The notes under the pieces: generated by a model | What the model was told of the DNA's origin: nothing | Databases searched by the model: none | The model's input: the letters and a program-made list of their open reading frames with translations, nothing else | Assembly: GCA_034620365.1 (NCBI GenBank) | Contig: JAQGEQ010000048.1 | Location: 1,860,001-1,924,000 of the forward strand | DNA from: Pegea sp. RAD2-039 | Lineage: Eukaryota > Chordata > Thaliacea > Salpida > Salpidae | DNA: 64,000 bases | Direction of reading: 5' to 3' | Position numbers and translations under genes: made by a program | Shown here: positions 12,501-26,584 of the stretch, piece by piece | Layout of the letters: every line of letters begins with the position of its first letter | Position numbering within the stretch: position 1 is the first letter of the stretch

Positions 12501-15384
12501 TCTACAAAATGAACTCATTTCTTACTTTGTTCACAAAATATTTAGGATTTCATAAAAAAGATTTTTATATTCTAACTTATTTTCAGAAAATTTTAAAAAG
12601 CTGGTTATTTTAACTTCACATGCTTACAAAATACAAATGACTGCTTAAACTCATTTTAGATTTATCAAACTAATTATAGTATAATTAAATGCAATGATGA
12701 GAGTCCCATGAATTTGTATCAATTGTTTAAACTTTCTAAAAAATCAATTTAAGCTAAGTGTAGATAATAAATGACTTCTTGTTTAATTTCTTAGTATAAT
12801 TTATCACAGATGTTGGAAGTATTGCCTTACTTTCAAAGTCTAGAAGACCTCGAACTGCATTTACTTCTCAGCAATTATTGGAAATGGAGCATCAGTTCAG
12901 ATTAAGCAAGTATCTTTCACGATCTAAAAGATTTGAACTTGCAACAGCACTTCAATTATCAGAAACACAAGTAAGCTTCATTATTCAAAATAGTTTTAAT
13001 TAACTTTTTTAGAAAAGCTGCTGATTTAATAGATTTGTGATTTAATTCATCTTTAATTGAATATAATACTATATTAATTTTATTGTAAGCTCGAAATCAA
13101 TAGAACCTCATCAATACAAAGTAAATACTTTTTAAACTTTACTCTCATAGAATATATTTTTAAATCTATAAGTCTATCAATTTAGGGACAGTCTTACTTA
13201 ATACTAAATTAAAAATCACTCATCTAACTGCCATCAAATAGTGACTTTATATATATATTTTTTAATTTTTTGTAACTCAAAATAATAATCAAAAAAATGA
13301 TTTTCGGCAATTCATAATTGACATTATTTTACAAACTTTAATTTAAATTTAATTGGAAATATAATTAAAACTTTGGTGTGATTTTTTATCTTTTGAAAAA
13401 GTTTTTCTAACGAACAAGAAAATCTCTTTTGATAAGTATAGTTCTTGTTAATAAAAATAAAATCCATCTTGAAAAAAGTTAAAGTATCTACACATAATAA
13501 AACTTTCGCTTAAAAGATAACTTTTAGCTATGAATAATTTTGTATTATTACAATATATTTTCTAAAAATGTTGTAAGCAAAGATTCAAGCTTTAGATATA
13601 CAGTGATTGTAAATATTTATTAATCAATAATCGATTTTATGTACTAATCAAGCCCACTGGTAACCCTTGCTTTTAAAAATATTAAAAATTGATGAAATAG
13701 AAATTAGTCGTGATTTCAAATTTCTCCTACGAAGAAACCATTTCATAAAATAGCACAAGAAATATGAATATGTAACCTAATGAAAACCACTTGAGCCTAA
13801 TGATTAATTTGATAAAATTGTTTTAAAACAATCTGTTTAACTCAGTAACTTATAGTAGAGTTCTCTAAAAAAGCAATTGGTTATAATCTGCTTAACAAAA
13901 AACTGACTTTTCGGTCAGATGTTTAAACTGACAACTTTTTCATTCAACGTCTCTTTTCAATATTCTTTAAATAATTAATCAACTTAATCTGTTCATTAAA
14001 AGATGTCATACAATCTGATAAAAGCTTGGCTCCATAAAATCAGCAACGCTGGTTTGAACTCTATGCCGAGGAAAAAAGTTAGAGTCTTAGAAAAACTGCT
14101 GATTCAACAGAGTTGTGATTTACTTCATCTTTAATTGATTATAATACTATATCAATTTTATTGTAAGCTTGAAATCTATAGAACCTCATCAATACAAAGT
14201 AAATACTTTTTAAAGTTTACTCTCGTAGAATATGTTTTTAAATCTATAAGTCCATCAATTTTTTATAATACTCTATTAACTTTAATGTGTAAGTTAGAAA
14301 TCTATTATGCTGTTTATTGAAGCTTATCAATATAAAGTACTGTATATTAGAGGCAGCTCAGTAGATTAGTAGTATGACTCTTAAAACTCTCCAGTCAACA
14401 AAACTGAGTCGAGAAAAATCTATCTGAAAGAAAAATCTTGATTGTCGATAGAGATTGCTTGTTTATATAGTTTGTAGAAGGCAGATATCTTGATGGTATA
14501 TTTATGCTTCTTACTGCTTTAGAGAATATCTTGGAACAGATATCATAAAATAAATAAAACCCGCTAAGTACAACAATAAGATTTTTAATGCCTTTTTCTA
14601 AGTCTTCTAAATCATTCCTTTTAGTTAAGGTAAACAATATATTTTTCTGGTATTTGCCTTATCATTAGTAATTATACATAAAATGTAAATACTTAAGATT
14701 TTATCATTTGTTTAGATTTCACATTCTTAGAAATAAACTTTACGTCAAATAATTTTCCTGAAAAAAACTTGATTAAAGCTATACTAATATCAAGTTTTTG
14801 TAGCTATCTATTGCTAATTTCAAATCATTTTTTCTATTGGCATTAATAGAGTAATAAAAAAATCTATATAGCTTTGATAGACTTTGTTAAATCACTAAAT
14901 ATAGATTTTAAAGTATGTCTGTAATAGAAGTTGTTAGTAGCATTTTGTTTCTTAAACAACTTTTACAATATAATATTTAATTGTAAATTTGAAAATAAAA
15001 ACTTTAGCATTTTGTAATAATCATTGCTGTACGAATACCAATAAAAATTGGGCTCTTATTTCTATCATTTACGTGCGCAAAATATAACAATAGTTTATTT
15101 GATGTTTTTTCTTTACTATTCAGTATATTTTGGATGTTACGTTTACCTGCTTAATTTAATAATAGCAATTAAAGAGATGTTATGTAAGGTATTTAATTTA
15201 GTTTTTTATTTGAACTATTCGTTATGAAAAATCAATTAAAGCTGTTTAATAAATACTTGATACCTTAATAGGAAGCAACTAATTTAAACAATTTAATTTG
15301 AAGGTTAAAATATGGTTTCAAAACAGAAGAATGAAGTGGAAGCGCTTAAAAAAAGGTGATGTCAATGATGATGAAAAAGTCTGA
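9594..15384 (+). CDS. Mnx: MNX/HB9-type homeobox transcription factor, 293 aa, 3 exons
   Basis: Exons 9594-10233, 12810-12970 and 15304-15384 (TGA) give 882 nt, 293 aa. A homeodomain covers about residues 224-283: [19 protein letters not shown], then NKYLSR-like [18 protein letters not shown], and in exon 3 [14 protein letters not shown], with W48, F49, N51 and R53 present. The [14 protein letters not shown] arm and KYLSR helix are hallmarks of MNX (HB9) proteins, sequence-specific DNA binders that specify motor neurons and notochord or endoderm derivatives in chordates. An engrailed-homology-like motif FTIESLL at residues 59-65 matches the N-terminal FRIDALL-type repressor motif of the family. 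The middle is rich in N, Q, H and Y and disordered. The second intron falls after SETQ inside the homeodomain, a position I remember from other MNX genes. Only about ten residues follow the homeodomain, far fewer than in vertebrate MNX1. AATAAA lies 73 nt past the stop. Confidence 0.95.
10234..12809 (+). other. MNX intron 1
   Basis: GTAAGT donor at 10234 and ATCACAG acceptor ending at 12809. The stretch around 11000-11460 is visibly more GC-balanced than its flanks and could be an intronic regulatory block. The open frame at 11052-11285 inside it has no family resemblance and is not called as a gene. The rest is AT-rich with nothing recognisable. Confidence 0.7.
13010..13184 (+). repeat. Intron repeat, copy 1
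   Basis: A segment of about 175 bp starting TAGAAAAGCTGCTGATT, inside MNX intron 2. It is repeated with roughly 85-90% identity by eye at 14088-14263. It contains no open frame, and no terminal inverted repeat is evident. Confidence 0.85.
14088..14263 (+). repeat. Intron repeat, copy 2
   Basis: Direct repeat of 13010-13184. The shared core includes CCTCATCAATACAAAGTAAA and TTTTTAAATCTATAAGTC. Copy 2 is followed immediately by a shorter, more diverged copy. Confidence 0.85.
14264..14345 (+). repeat. Intron repeat, partial copy 3
   Basis: Begins ATAATACTCTATTAA and ends around ATCAATATAAAGTACTG. It aligns to the middle of copies 1 and 2 with more substitutions and a small insertion. It abuts copy 2 and so looks like a local tandem duplication. 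Confidence 0.6.
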
Positions 15385-15456
15385 TAACATCTGAAATAAT
15401 ACAAGCTTTTAACTTTGGGGTACATTCCTTAAAGGTTGTCTTCAAATGATGGTTTT

Positions 15457-15462
15457 AATAAA
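15457..15462 (+). terminator. Polyadenylation signal of the MNX gene
   Basis: A perfect AATAAA 73 nt after the MNX stop codon, on the same strand and followed by T-rich sequence. It is the first such hexamer downstream. Confidence 0.6.
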
Positions 15463-16379
15463 TTAAAATGTTTGTTACACTATTGTTTCATAAATTAATA
15501 AATTGACCAAATTTATTCAAATTAAATTAACCTTTAACCAAAATCAAACTTAAAAGTAAGATATTTTACCGACATTTTATTAAAGTATTCATAGATTATA
15601 ATAATTATCTGTGGTTTGAAAAACCACCTTTTGATAGAAACTCATCTTAAGGTAAAACACCGACCTTATATTATTTAATATAGATATTTGTTGTTTTGAT
15701 TTTATACGTGTTGAGATATGTTTTTTGTTTTACCGTTTTGAATAAAAAATTGAAATGTTTTTTGTTTACTGATTTGTTGTGAAAATTTATCATAGCATAA
15801 AACAACTTGAATAAAAAGAATTACAATTTTAAAGTTTTCGATTTTTTTTTTCAAATTTTACAACTAAATTAATCTCAAAGTAATTAAAACATCAAAGAAA
15901 TATAAAAGATCTAAAAATTTTATAAATTAATTTAATGTAATGACTTGTCTTAAAAAACTTTAAAACTGTTTATTTATTAAGTTTGTTCAACAAATGGCTG
16001 CAAGTGACAAATTCTACAACTCTTATAGAGAACACAAACAAAATAATAAGAGCGCAAAGATAATGTAAAGGTCTTTAGTGCCACAATTTAAGAAATAATA
16101 GGAACACTGAAGAGATATAAACAAAATATAAATTATGAATTAAAAGTTTTAAATAATAACATAAGTGAAAGAATTGAAAAAACTGTCTAGTGTAATATAT
16201 CACTTGTTGAAGAAATTACTTAAATCGTATTTCTAAAAGTCAATTAATGAAGATGCTGGAACCTATAGGAATGGGCATTGTGAAATTTTCTAGTTTTCTA
16301 AATAAAAGTCAAATGATGTTAGATTAAAGTTTAAAGGTTTATTTAATGAAATGTTAACAAATTTTTCGGTAGCGAGCTT
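15463..16379. other. Intergenic between MNX and the LINE remnant
   Basis: AT-rich sequence with long T and A runs. No open frame, repeat or RNA gene could be supported. Confidence 0.6.
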
Positions 16380-18074
16380 GAGTTATCTAAACTGAAGCTA
16401 TAGGCTAGTAGACTCCACTGAATATTGAAGAGGGGCTGATTTAGTACTATCAATTTTGGCATCGATGGGAATGGGTTTTAAATTTCCAAAACGATTTAGT
16501 GATGCAAAGAAGTCTGTAATGTGATTGATATAAATATTGAAGAGGGCCGGTAATGCTGCCACTTTCACTTCATGGAATTGTATTTGACATTGTAGATAGT
16601 GTCCAGATTGTCAAGATTACTGATGACAACATCATAAATAAAACTAATTCTTTTTACATTAAGAATATTATTTTTAGAATCACTGCCTCAAATTTTACAT
16701 TCGGTCTAATCGTGCCTCTAAAAAACTTCAATTTCATATTCTTTACAATTAACTTTGTAATTTGCTTTACGAGAATTTTGAATTAATAATTGTTTTATAA
16801 AAGATGATTTAAATTAACAATGTGTGGCGGAGTTTTTAAAAGTTGAGGTGAAAGGAGCTTTTAGTGAAGCAAACATTTGGACAAAATTGTTGCAGAAAGA
16901 CTGTAAAGACAGCTCTTTAAGGGAAGAGAGAATTACCTGAACATAATCTTTCAAGTCCCTGGATGTTACCGAGTAAAAAACCTTCAACGTGATCTTTTGA
17001 ACGAGTGGGTTCATTAATATATTGAGTTGGGGAGTTTGCAGCTATAAAATTGAGAAATGTGTCATGCACAAAATCGTCTAAACAGACAAACAATCCAATC
17101 TATATTAGGAAAATTAAAATTTCCCAACAAGTAAAAAGGAATATTACTATGCATAGTGTTGTTAACAACACTGTACTCAGATTTTGTTGTATTTATGTCA
17201 ATCTTTCAAGTCTTAAAATAGATCAATACTATCTGAGTTTAGATTTCGACAAAAATAATTTGAACACTACTTTTGGAAAATGGGAAAGAATCCGAATTAG
17301 TATGAGCTTTGTGAAGTTCTAAGTCACTTTTATAAAGTAATCAAACACCACTTGTTCTAGTGTCATTCAATCATGTCTAATGATATCCAGAAGTATATAC
17401 TAATGAGCTCAAACTTTATTAGAGAGCCAGAACTCAGTTAGGATAAATTGGTCAGTTTGGTTGGAGTCGAGATAATGAGACACGAGGTCTATCCTATTTG
17501 CCATAGACCTGATGTAAAAATAATTAGTTTTCAGGTTAGTTACCTCCTCTAGTGTCAATGTGATGATGTCAAATGATATCACAGCCAGGGGGACATATTA
17601 TTGAGTTCGAAATTTTATCAGATAGCCAGTACTTAGGAACAATTGGTCGGTTTGGTTGGATTTAAGGTAATGGGACACAAGGACTAGATCTGATAATATA
17701 ATAAATAGTTGTTAAAATATGTAAAGAAGGTATTGGTAGTATAAATGTTAGTATCAATACCAGAAAAGCTGAGGGTCGACACAAAAGGGCATGACAACCG
17801 AGTCATTGATAAAAGCAAACTTATCACTATTTTTACTCACCAGGGTAGTTCCCTAGTTTTTACCTCATTCTTTTACTAGTCTTCTGTGAAGCTCAATGCT
17901 TTTATTTCGGTCTGGTTGTAAGTAAACATGGTTAGTTCCGTCAGAGAAATCTATTCTGAGATTTTGGGTTTTCAGAAGTTTATTTCTGGTTAATTCGTTA
18001 GAGTTCTTATTATAAATTTCATAGTTGGATTCCATAGTTGAAATTATATTTGTGGTTTTTATGTTGCTTTTCAT
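16380..18074 (-). mobile_element. Degenerate LINE (non-LTR retrotransposon) remnant
   Basis: Read on the minus strand. An open frame at 18074-17865 contains HVYLQPDRNKSIELHRRL, resembling the end of a LINE ORF1. From about 17700 to 17340 come apurinic endonuclease fragments: RIDLVSHYLDSNQTDQFILT and EFWLSNK in one copy, VSHYLKSNQTDQ and CPPGCDII in another, matching the NKIDxxxxYLxSNxxDxxxxTETWLS pattern. From about 16560 downwards come reverse transcriptase fragments: LPALFNIYINHITDFFASLN, then APLQYSVESTSL where the family has LLYADDTSL, and ATEKFVN from the thumb. The catalytic YADD is lost (YSVE), and stops and frameshifts break every domain, so it is dead. Order ORF1, endonuclease, RT is that of a normal LINE. 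Exact clade (CR1, L2 or RTE-like) not resolved; ends approximate. Confidence 0.75.
17340..17700 (-). repeat. Tandem duplication of the LINE endonuclease segment
   Basis: Two diverged direct copies of about 160-180 bp, roughly 195 bp apart: the block around GGTCAGTTTGGTTGGA (17450) recurs as GGTCGGTTTGGTTGGA (17645), with matching flanks on both sides, including ATGAGACACGAGG against ATGGGACACAAGG. Both encode the same piece of endonuclease on the minus strand. Either an internal tandem duplication or two nested truncated insertions. Confidence 0.75.
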
Positions 18075-19120
18075 TAAGGAAATTTGATTAACCTGTTCAG
18101 TTCAAAGTTGTATAGTCACTTCAAAATATGAGAGCTTTTGAGCTTTGATCTCATTTATAATTTATAATTAAAACATTTCGACCTTTTTCGATTAACCTTT
18201 TATTCTCATTATGAATCTTGGCTCAATGATCACTTTACAGTCTTTACAATATGTAAGAAGGCCAGAAGAGATCAATGGTTTCTTTTTGGCGTTTCTTACA
18301 TTACACAAAAGGCCCAAGACTTCTATTGTCATTACGTATTAGAAATGGCTTTATGTTTTACTGTGCATGCACTGTACTCCTGATAAGTTCTTATTATTTA
18401 TGCTATCTATACGTACATCACAGTTGATTGCCAGTGAATAAACACTTATAAACCAGCTAGAAAATAGTCTTGTTGAAAGAGTAGCTTTGCACAAATTGTT
18501 TAGCTATAATACAAAAAAAAAATAATTTAGCTTTGCAGCAAATGTATTCAAAGAAATAATTTCTTTAAAAATTTTAACGATTCCGAAAACGATGTGGGAT
18601 TTTACAACTTTGACAAACAGATTGGTTGCCGCAATAGAAAACATGAATCTTACACTTCAGGTACAATAGATAATTTACAATAGAGTTCAATTCTAAGATT
18701 ATTAAACCTCGTACAATTCAATGTAAAGAAATATATGTTTGAATAACAGTTTAAAGCAAAAGCATTTTGGTTTGCTCAAGTGTAAGACTTGTTAACTAAT
18801 AAATCAAACCATGTACTGGTTCGTCAACGGTGACCTTTACACATCTATCAACAATATTTTTTCGTTTTCAAAAATATTACTCAGTAAGTAACTTAATTTT
18901 TATTGCATCAATTTTTTTGGCAAAAAACTTTTATCTATAATATTTAAAAAAATTAAATTTGTAAGCTGAGATTAATCAAAAATTCTCGTAATTATTTTAA
19001 AATTAAATATTTTAAGAATAAAAATTTCAAATTATGTAATCATATTACAATCTAATAATATATGACTTGCCATTAAGTTATTAAAATCTTCATTTAAATT
19101 GCTTTAATTAATGCAAGTCA
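18075..19120. other. Intergenic upstream of HSC70
   Basis: AT-rich, no supportable gene. Presumably includes distal promoter sequence of the HSC70 gene and the 5' flank of the dead LINE. Confidence 0.5.
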
Positions 19121-19127
19121 ATTACTG

Positions 19128-19173
19128 TATATATAATAAGAAAATCTTTCAAGGCTATAAGAAACTTCTAGAT
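19128..19173 (+). promoter_or_regulatory. Candidate HSC70 core promoter: TATA box and heat-shock-element-like site
   Basis: TATATA at 19128-19133, then GAAACTTCTAGAT at 19161-19173, which fits nGAAnnTTCnnGAAn with one mismatch. The HSE-like site is about 30 bp downstream of the TATA box, near where transcription would start, which is unusual; HSEs normally lie upstream. A second partial site TTCTAGAT occurs near 19206. No transcript data, so the TSS is inference. Confidence 0.35.
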
Positions 19174-19540
19174 AAGTTAAATTTACCAACATGACATCAA
19201 ATCTATTCTAGATAACAGCTGTTTAACCTTCAACGTCACAGAAAAAAGATTTAAATATCTGGCAAGCTAAGAACACCATGACAGTAGTCAGATACTGAAG
19301 TCTGTTCTTTTGTCACAGCTAGAAGCTTGATGCTGTTTTTTTAATTTAATTAGTTATTTTTAAGATGCTTAGCTTGTGATTACACATTTTAAAAATCGAT
19401 TAATTTCTTGAATGCAAAGTGAAAATCTAATAAAGAAAAAATAGTTTAAAGCAATGTTTGTTTAATTAGATAATATTTAATTTATGATAAACTTGAAAAT
19501 TTAAATTTAATCAATTATAAGTAATAACAATTATTTTTTA

Positions 19541-19558
19541 CTAGCTTAAATAGTAAAA
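19541..19558 (+). other. Splice-acceptor-like site 14 nt before the HSC70 start codon
   Basis: A T-rich run followed by CTAG (AG at 19543-19544), then 14 nt and the ATG at 19559. As with the MNX gene this could end a 5' UTR intron or receive a spliced leader. HSC70 genes in many animals have a 5' UTR intron, so the ordinary explanation is quite likely here. Confidence 0.4.
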
Positions 19559-22839
<3,281 letters not shown>

Positions 22840-23063
22840 AGTCGGAATTATCATCTGAGAACTCAATTCTTGATCTAAATTGAACAAGTTGTTGGATATA
22901 CGGTTGAATTCGAAACACACTGATTCATTAAACTATATTTAGAAACTTACTGGCTAACGTGTTTGTGTCTATAAAAAAACCTTAAAATCTTTTTACATAT
23001 ACAACTATTATCTGCAAAGTTTTGTAGTTTGAATTAAAGCTATGCGTTTTAGTTGTTATAAAT

Positions 23064-23069
23064 AATAAA
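23064..23069 (+). terminator. Candidate HSC70 polyadenylation signal
   Basis: AATAAA 225 nt after the HSC70 stop, followed by A- and T-rich sequence. It is on the correct strand in the convergent gap. Confidence 0.5.
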
Positions 23070-23569
23070 AAAATTTGATAAAAATTTAAAAACTTTGTAA
23101 AATGTGATTTAAAAACTCTGAAGTAGTTATTGTCATAATTTTTTTTATGTAGCTATCAAGTAGAAAATAATCAAGCATGTAAGGTGATTTTTCAAGCTAA
23201 ATAACATTTACATATAGATATATGTTTTCATTCTTTATTTGGTAAAATAGCTATTAAAATGAGAGAGATATGAAAATATATTTATTGTTAGTTTTATGGC
23301 GAGCAATAAAATTTTATAACTTATTCTGACTCACACAAGCTAATATAATCTTTATCACTCAATACTTATTAAAGTAATTAAAGATTCAGACGTTTAACTC
23401 ATTCATCATACAATACTACATACTTAATATTACTTAATACTAAATAAGACGATTAAAATGCATTGAAAATTTTATTTATAGTTAATATTTCAACCATGGA
23501 TAAATCTAAATGATGGAAGAGTTTATGATTACATAAAGAATTAATCGTAGAAATTAAAAAAGTTAAAGT

Positions 23570-23575
23570 TTTATT
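23570..23575 (-). terminator. Candidate polyadenylation signal of the membrane protein gene
   Basis: TTTATT on the plus strand reads AATAAA on the minus strand, about 155 nt past the stop at 23729. Another lies at 23471-23476. The 890-bp gap between this gene and HSC70 therefore holds both 3' UTRs. Confidence 0.45.
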
Positions 23576-23728
23576 TCAAACATTGCTAAGAGAAAATGAA
23601 TAATAAAAAATTAAAAAAAAGTTTTTTGTGATATAACTTTAGGAGTTAAGAAACTTTTTTGAAGCTTTTCAGGAAAATATTAAGCATTTACATAAGTCAT
23701 AACAGTTTCAAAAATTTTCTTCATTCTT

Positions 23729-26584
23729 TTAAAATTTACAATTTTTTTTATCACTGTCATCATCTGCATCCTCTTTGATCTTATTACTGTCAGCCTTTTC
23801 CTCAACCTTTTTGACTTTCTATAAAAGAGAAAAATTAAAAATCCTACTTACATACACATCAAGTAGCACATTGTATTTAAAATGATGGAATTAATGGAAA
23901 TTATGGAGTTTTCTATGATGAGGCCAGAGAAAGCTTTTAAACTTTATAATCTCAACAAAAAATGAATGAGAGAGGACTTAATTCTATCGTATTAGCTTGT
24001 AACAAATTGTTGTCCATAACTTATAAAATATATCAGTATAAGTTACATACATTTAATTATTTGTAAACTATTTTAGCAAAGGTTTGATTTGATAAAACTG
24101 ACTTTTTTGTTGGTTACTTTGACTGTGCAGCGAAGCTTTATAAAAACCATAAAAGCTAGCAGAAATGCAACACCAACAGCTAATCCAGCTACTAAGCCGG
24201 CAGAAGCATCGATAGAAACTGAAAGTAAGAAATATTTGAATTAGGTTTTCTTGTTTCTGTAGCTAAAATATAAACTTCCAGATTAAACCTTCTGGAATTA
24301 TTAAGAAATAAAACTTACAAATCTGTTTTAGATACAAAAACATATGAGCCAATTTTAGAGGTAAGTTCTAATGATTTTTTTAGGGTTACATTCATAAAGT
24401 TGTTTAAAGTGATATTTTATGGAAACAAAACAAAGTTATTTACAAATGTAGATTATCAATGTTTAATGTAATCATTAATAGTATCCTAAAAGAAACTATA
24501 TTTGATACGAAGTTTTATTTTGAAATAGTCGATTTAAAGAAGCTGAAAGACGGTAATTACTTGACACTTAAACAGAAATCTTTTTAAAGCTATTATTAAA
24601 AACTTGCAAATTTTATTCAAAAGATAGATTTTAGAGTCAAGTTTATGTAATAAAACTACCTTGATCAGAAATTTTTTATATCAAACGTTTTTCTAAGCAA
24701 ACAAATCGAAAGTTTAAACTGATTTATTATACTTATATGAACAAATCTTTATTTTTCATTTTAGTATAAACATCAACAAATTGCTCTCACTATCTGGAAG
24801 AGATAAATCAAGACCTGGGAATTTCCATGGGTCGTAAAAAGTTCGATTTCTTTCTGTATAGAAAATTATTTGAACAAAAATTAGAAAAAAACTCAGAAAA
24901 TAAAGATATTTAAGATATATTCCTGACGTATTACAAGTCTGAATAGAATGTCGTAACAAAAATATTTAAGTATTTTGTTGACTTTATACGGTTATTACAT
25001 GCTGTTGAATAACTGTAAAGCAAACAAATTAGAAAAACTAAAGAAAACTCGTGAGAATGTGTGTTAGCGAGATATGCTCTCTTTAGGCACCCTCCTTCGC
25101 ATTTATATATATAAAAAAATACCTGTTACTACAAAATTGGTTTCATTTAAAACAAGATTGTTTTTATCCCATTTTAGAATAATTTTTCCAGCTAACTCGG
25201 TAGTGATATTAAACAGTTTTAAGGCCACTGTCCAACGGTTCTGTTCAATTCTTCCTAAACTAAAATTAATTTAGTTAAATGACAAAGTAGAAATATTTTT
25301 ACTAGAAAGCATTTTGTTGCAGTTTTTTTCTCTGTTGTTGTCAGTCTTTGTCTCAATAGTTAAAATATCTATTCTATACAAGAATTCATTTTATAAATCT
25401 TTTACCTCAATAGTTTTTCTAAATGATCTTTATAAAACCTGACTCCAGGGTGCCCTTCACATTCATAATTCTCTAATTTTATTGTATAACAAGTTCGTAA
25501 CGTTCCGTTCTACAAACGAATAAACTTACTAACATTTATACTCAGTAAAAATATAATTACAAACTATTAACCATGCTTTGGTTAATTAAACAAAAAAAGA
25601 TACTTTTGAAATATAAATATGTAACATGGCATAACTTAACGTAACATCCTTAATTTCTAATTCTACAATAAAATTGTGTTAAAAAAGAAAACAATGAAAT
25701 AAAAGATAACAAGTTGTGTAATAACTAAATCTATGATTCTAGAATACTTATATTTTCACCAAAAAGTTTTTAAAAACGATGATTTTCTGTTTATTGTTGG
25801 GCTACATAAAATAATCAACATATTTACTTTATTATCATTATTATTATTATTACTTATTAAGGGTTTATTTACATATCTGTGGTTAAAGAACGTAGTATTA
25901 ATTTACGAAATTAAACTATTTTCCTTTTAACAAATTGATCACTTTGTACCTGTTTTTGGGATTCATAGTACCATTCAACAATGATATCTGTTTTTATATT
26001 TCTTAAATTAAGAACTACTTCAAAAACTGCTGTAGACCCGACTTCAAATGAGACAGTTGGGCTTAACCCAACCTCAACGTCAATTTCTGAAATATTCATA
26101 AAGTTATTTTTAACACTACAATTGTAATAAGCTATTACACGCAACTATAACATTTTTTTTTCATTTTCAAAAGTTATTTTATAAGATACTGAAAAATACG
26201 TAAAACTTACCGATAAATAGTTTATTTAACTATATTGTGTAATCAAAATATTTTAAAAAATAATAATTTTATAACTGTATGTGTTTCAAATTAATTTTAT
26301 CAAACTATTCTATTTATTTTAAAACTGAATTTACTGACAAACTGACAAACACAATAAGTAAAAAATTGATGAAATTAAAAAAAAACTCATAACAGATAAT
26401 GATCATAATAAAAAGAATAAAAATAAGAAGTCAACTCTGTTAAAAAATTAGAACTTATTTATGCAACAATTTTTTTAAAGAATTAATGTTTTAGTCATAA
26501 ATAAATTGTTTTACCTTCTGCGTTTACGACTGCATGTATCAAATACGAATAAAAAAGGGCGACGAAAACCTTTTTTAAAACCAT
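23729..26584 (-). CDS. Unrecognised type I membrane glycoprotein, 233 aa, 7 exons
   Basis: Minus-strand exons 26584-26515, 26086-25950, 25509-25406, 25259-25123, 24853-24791, 24218-24118, 23818-23729 (TAA). They sum to 702 nt, 233 aa, with all phases consistent and every junction GT..AG. Visible parts: a signal peptide (MVLKKVFVALFYSYLIHAVV, cleavage near residue 22); an ectodomain of about 150 residues with four N-glycosylation sequons (N70, N121, N142, N152) and just two cysteines, C76 and C86; one transmembrane segment at about 177-197 (AGLVAGLAVGVAFLLAFMVF); then a short cytosolic tail, first basic, then rich in E, D and K, ending NCKF. Alternating beta-like segments (SFEVGSTAVFEVVLNL, RWTVALKLFNI, GKIILKWD) suggest an Ig-like or PKD-like beta sandwich, but without the usual Ig cysteine spacing. 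I do not recognise the family and propose no function. It is convergent with HSC70. Confidence 0.8.

Larger units (their letters stand above)
12971..15303 (+). other. MNX intron 2
   Basis: GTAAGC donor at 12971, and an acceptor ending TTTGAAG at 15303. The intron separates homeodomain positions 44 and 45, phase 0. Apart from the two-and-a-half-copy repeat at 13010-14345 I see nothing recognisable; the minus-strand open frame at 14395-14637 is not supported. Confidence 0.85.

Noticed and set aside
24756..24790. Read-through to TGA after exon 5 of the membrane protein gene (a secreted short form)
   Set aside because: A GTGAGAG donor at 24790 joins in phase to a transmembrane exon; the read-through frame lacks a membrane anchor. 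It could still be an intron-retention isoform, but nothing supports it.
25040..25280. Plus-strand frame at 25074-25274
   Set aside because: Antisense to exon 4 of the membrane protein gene, which has consistent phases and sequons.
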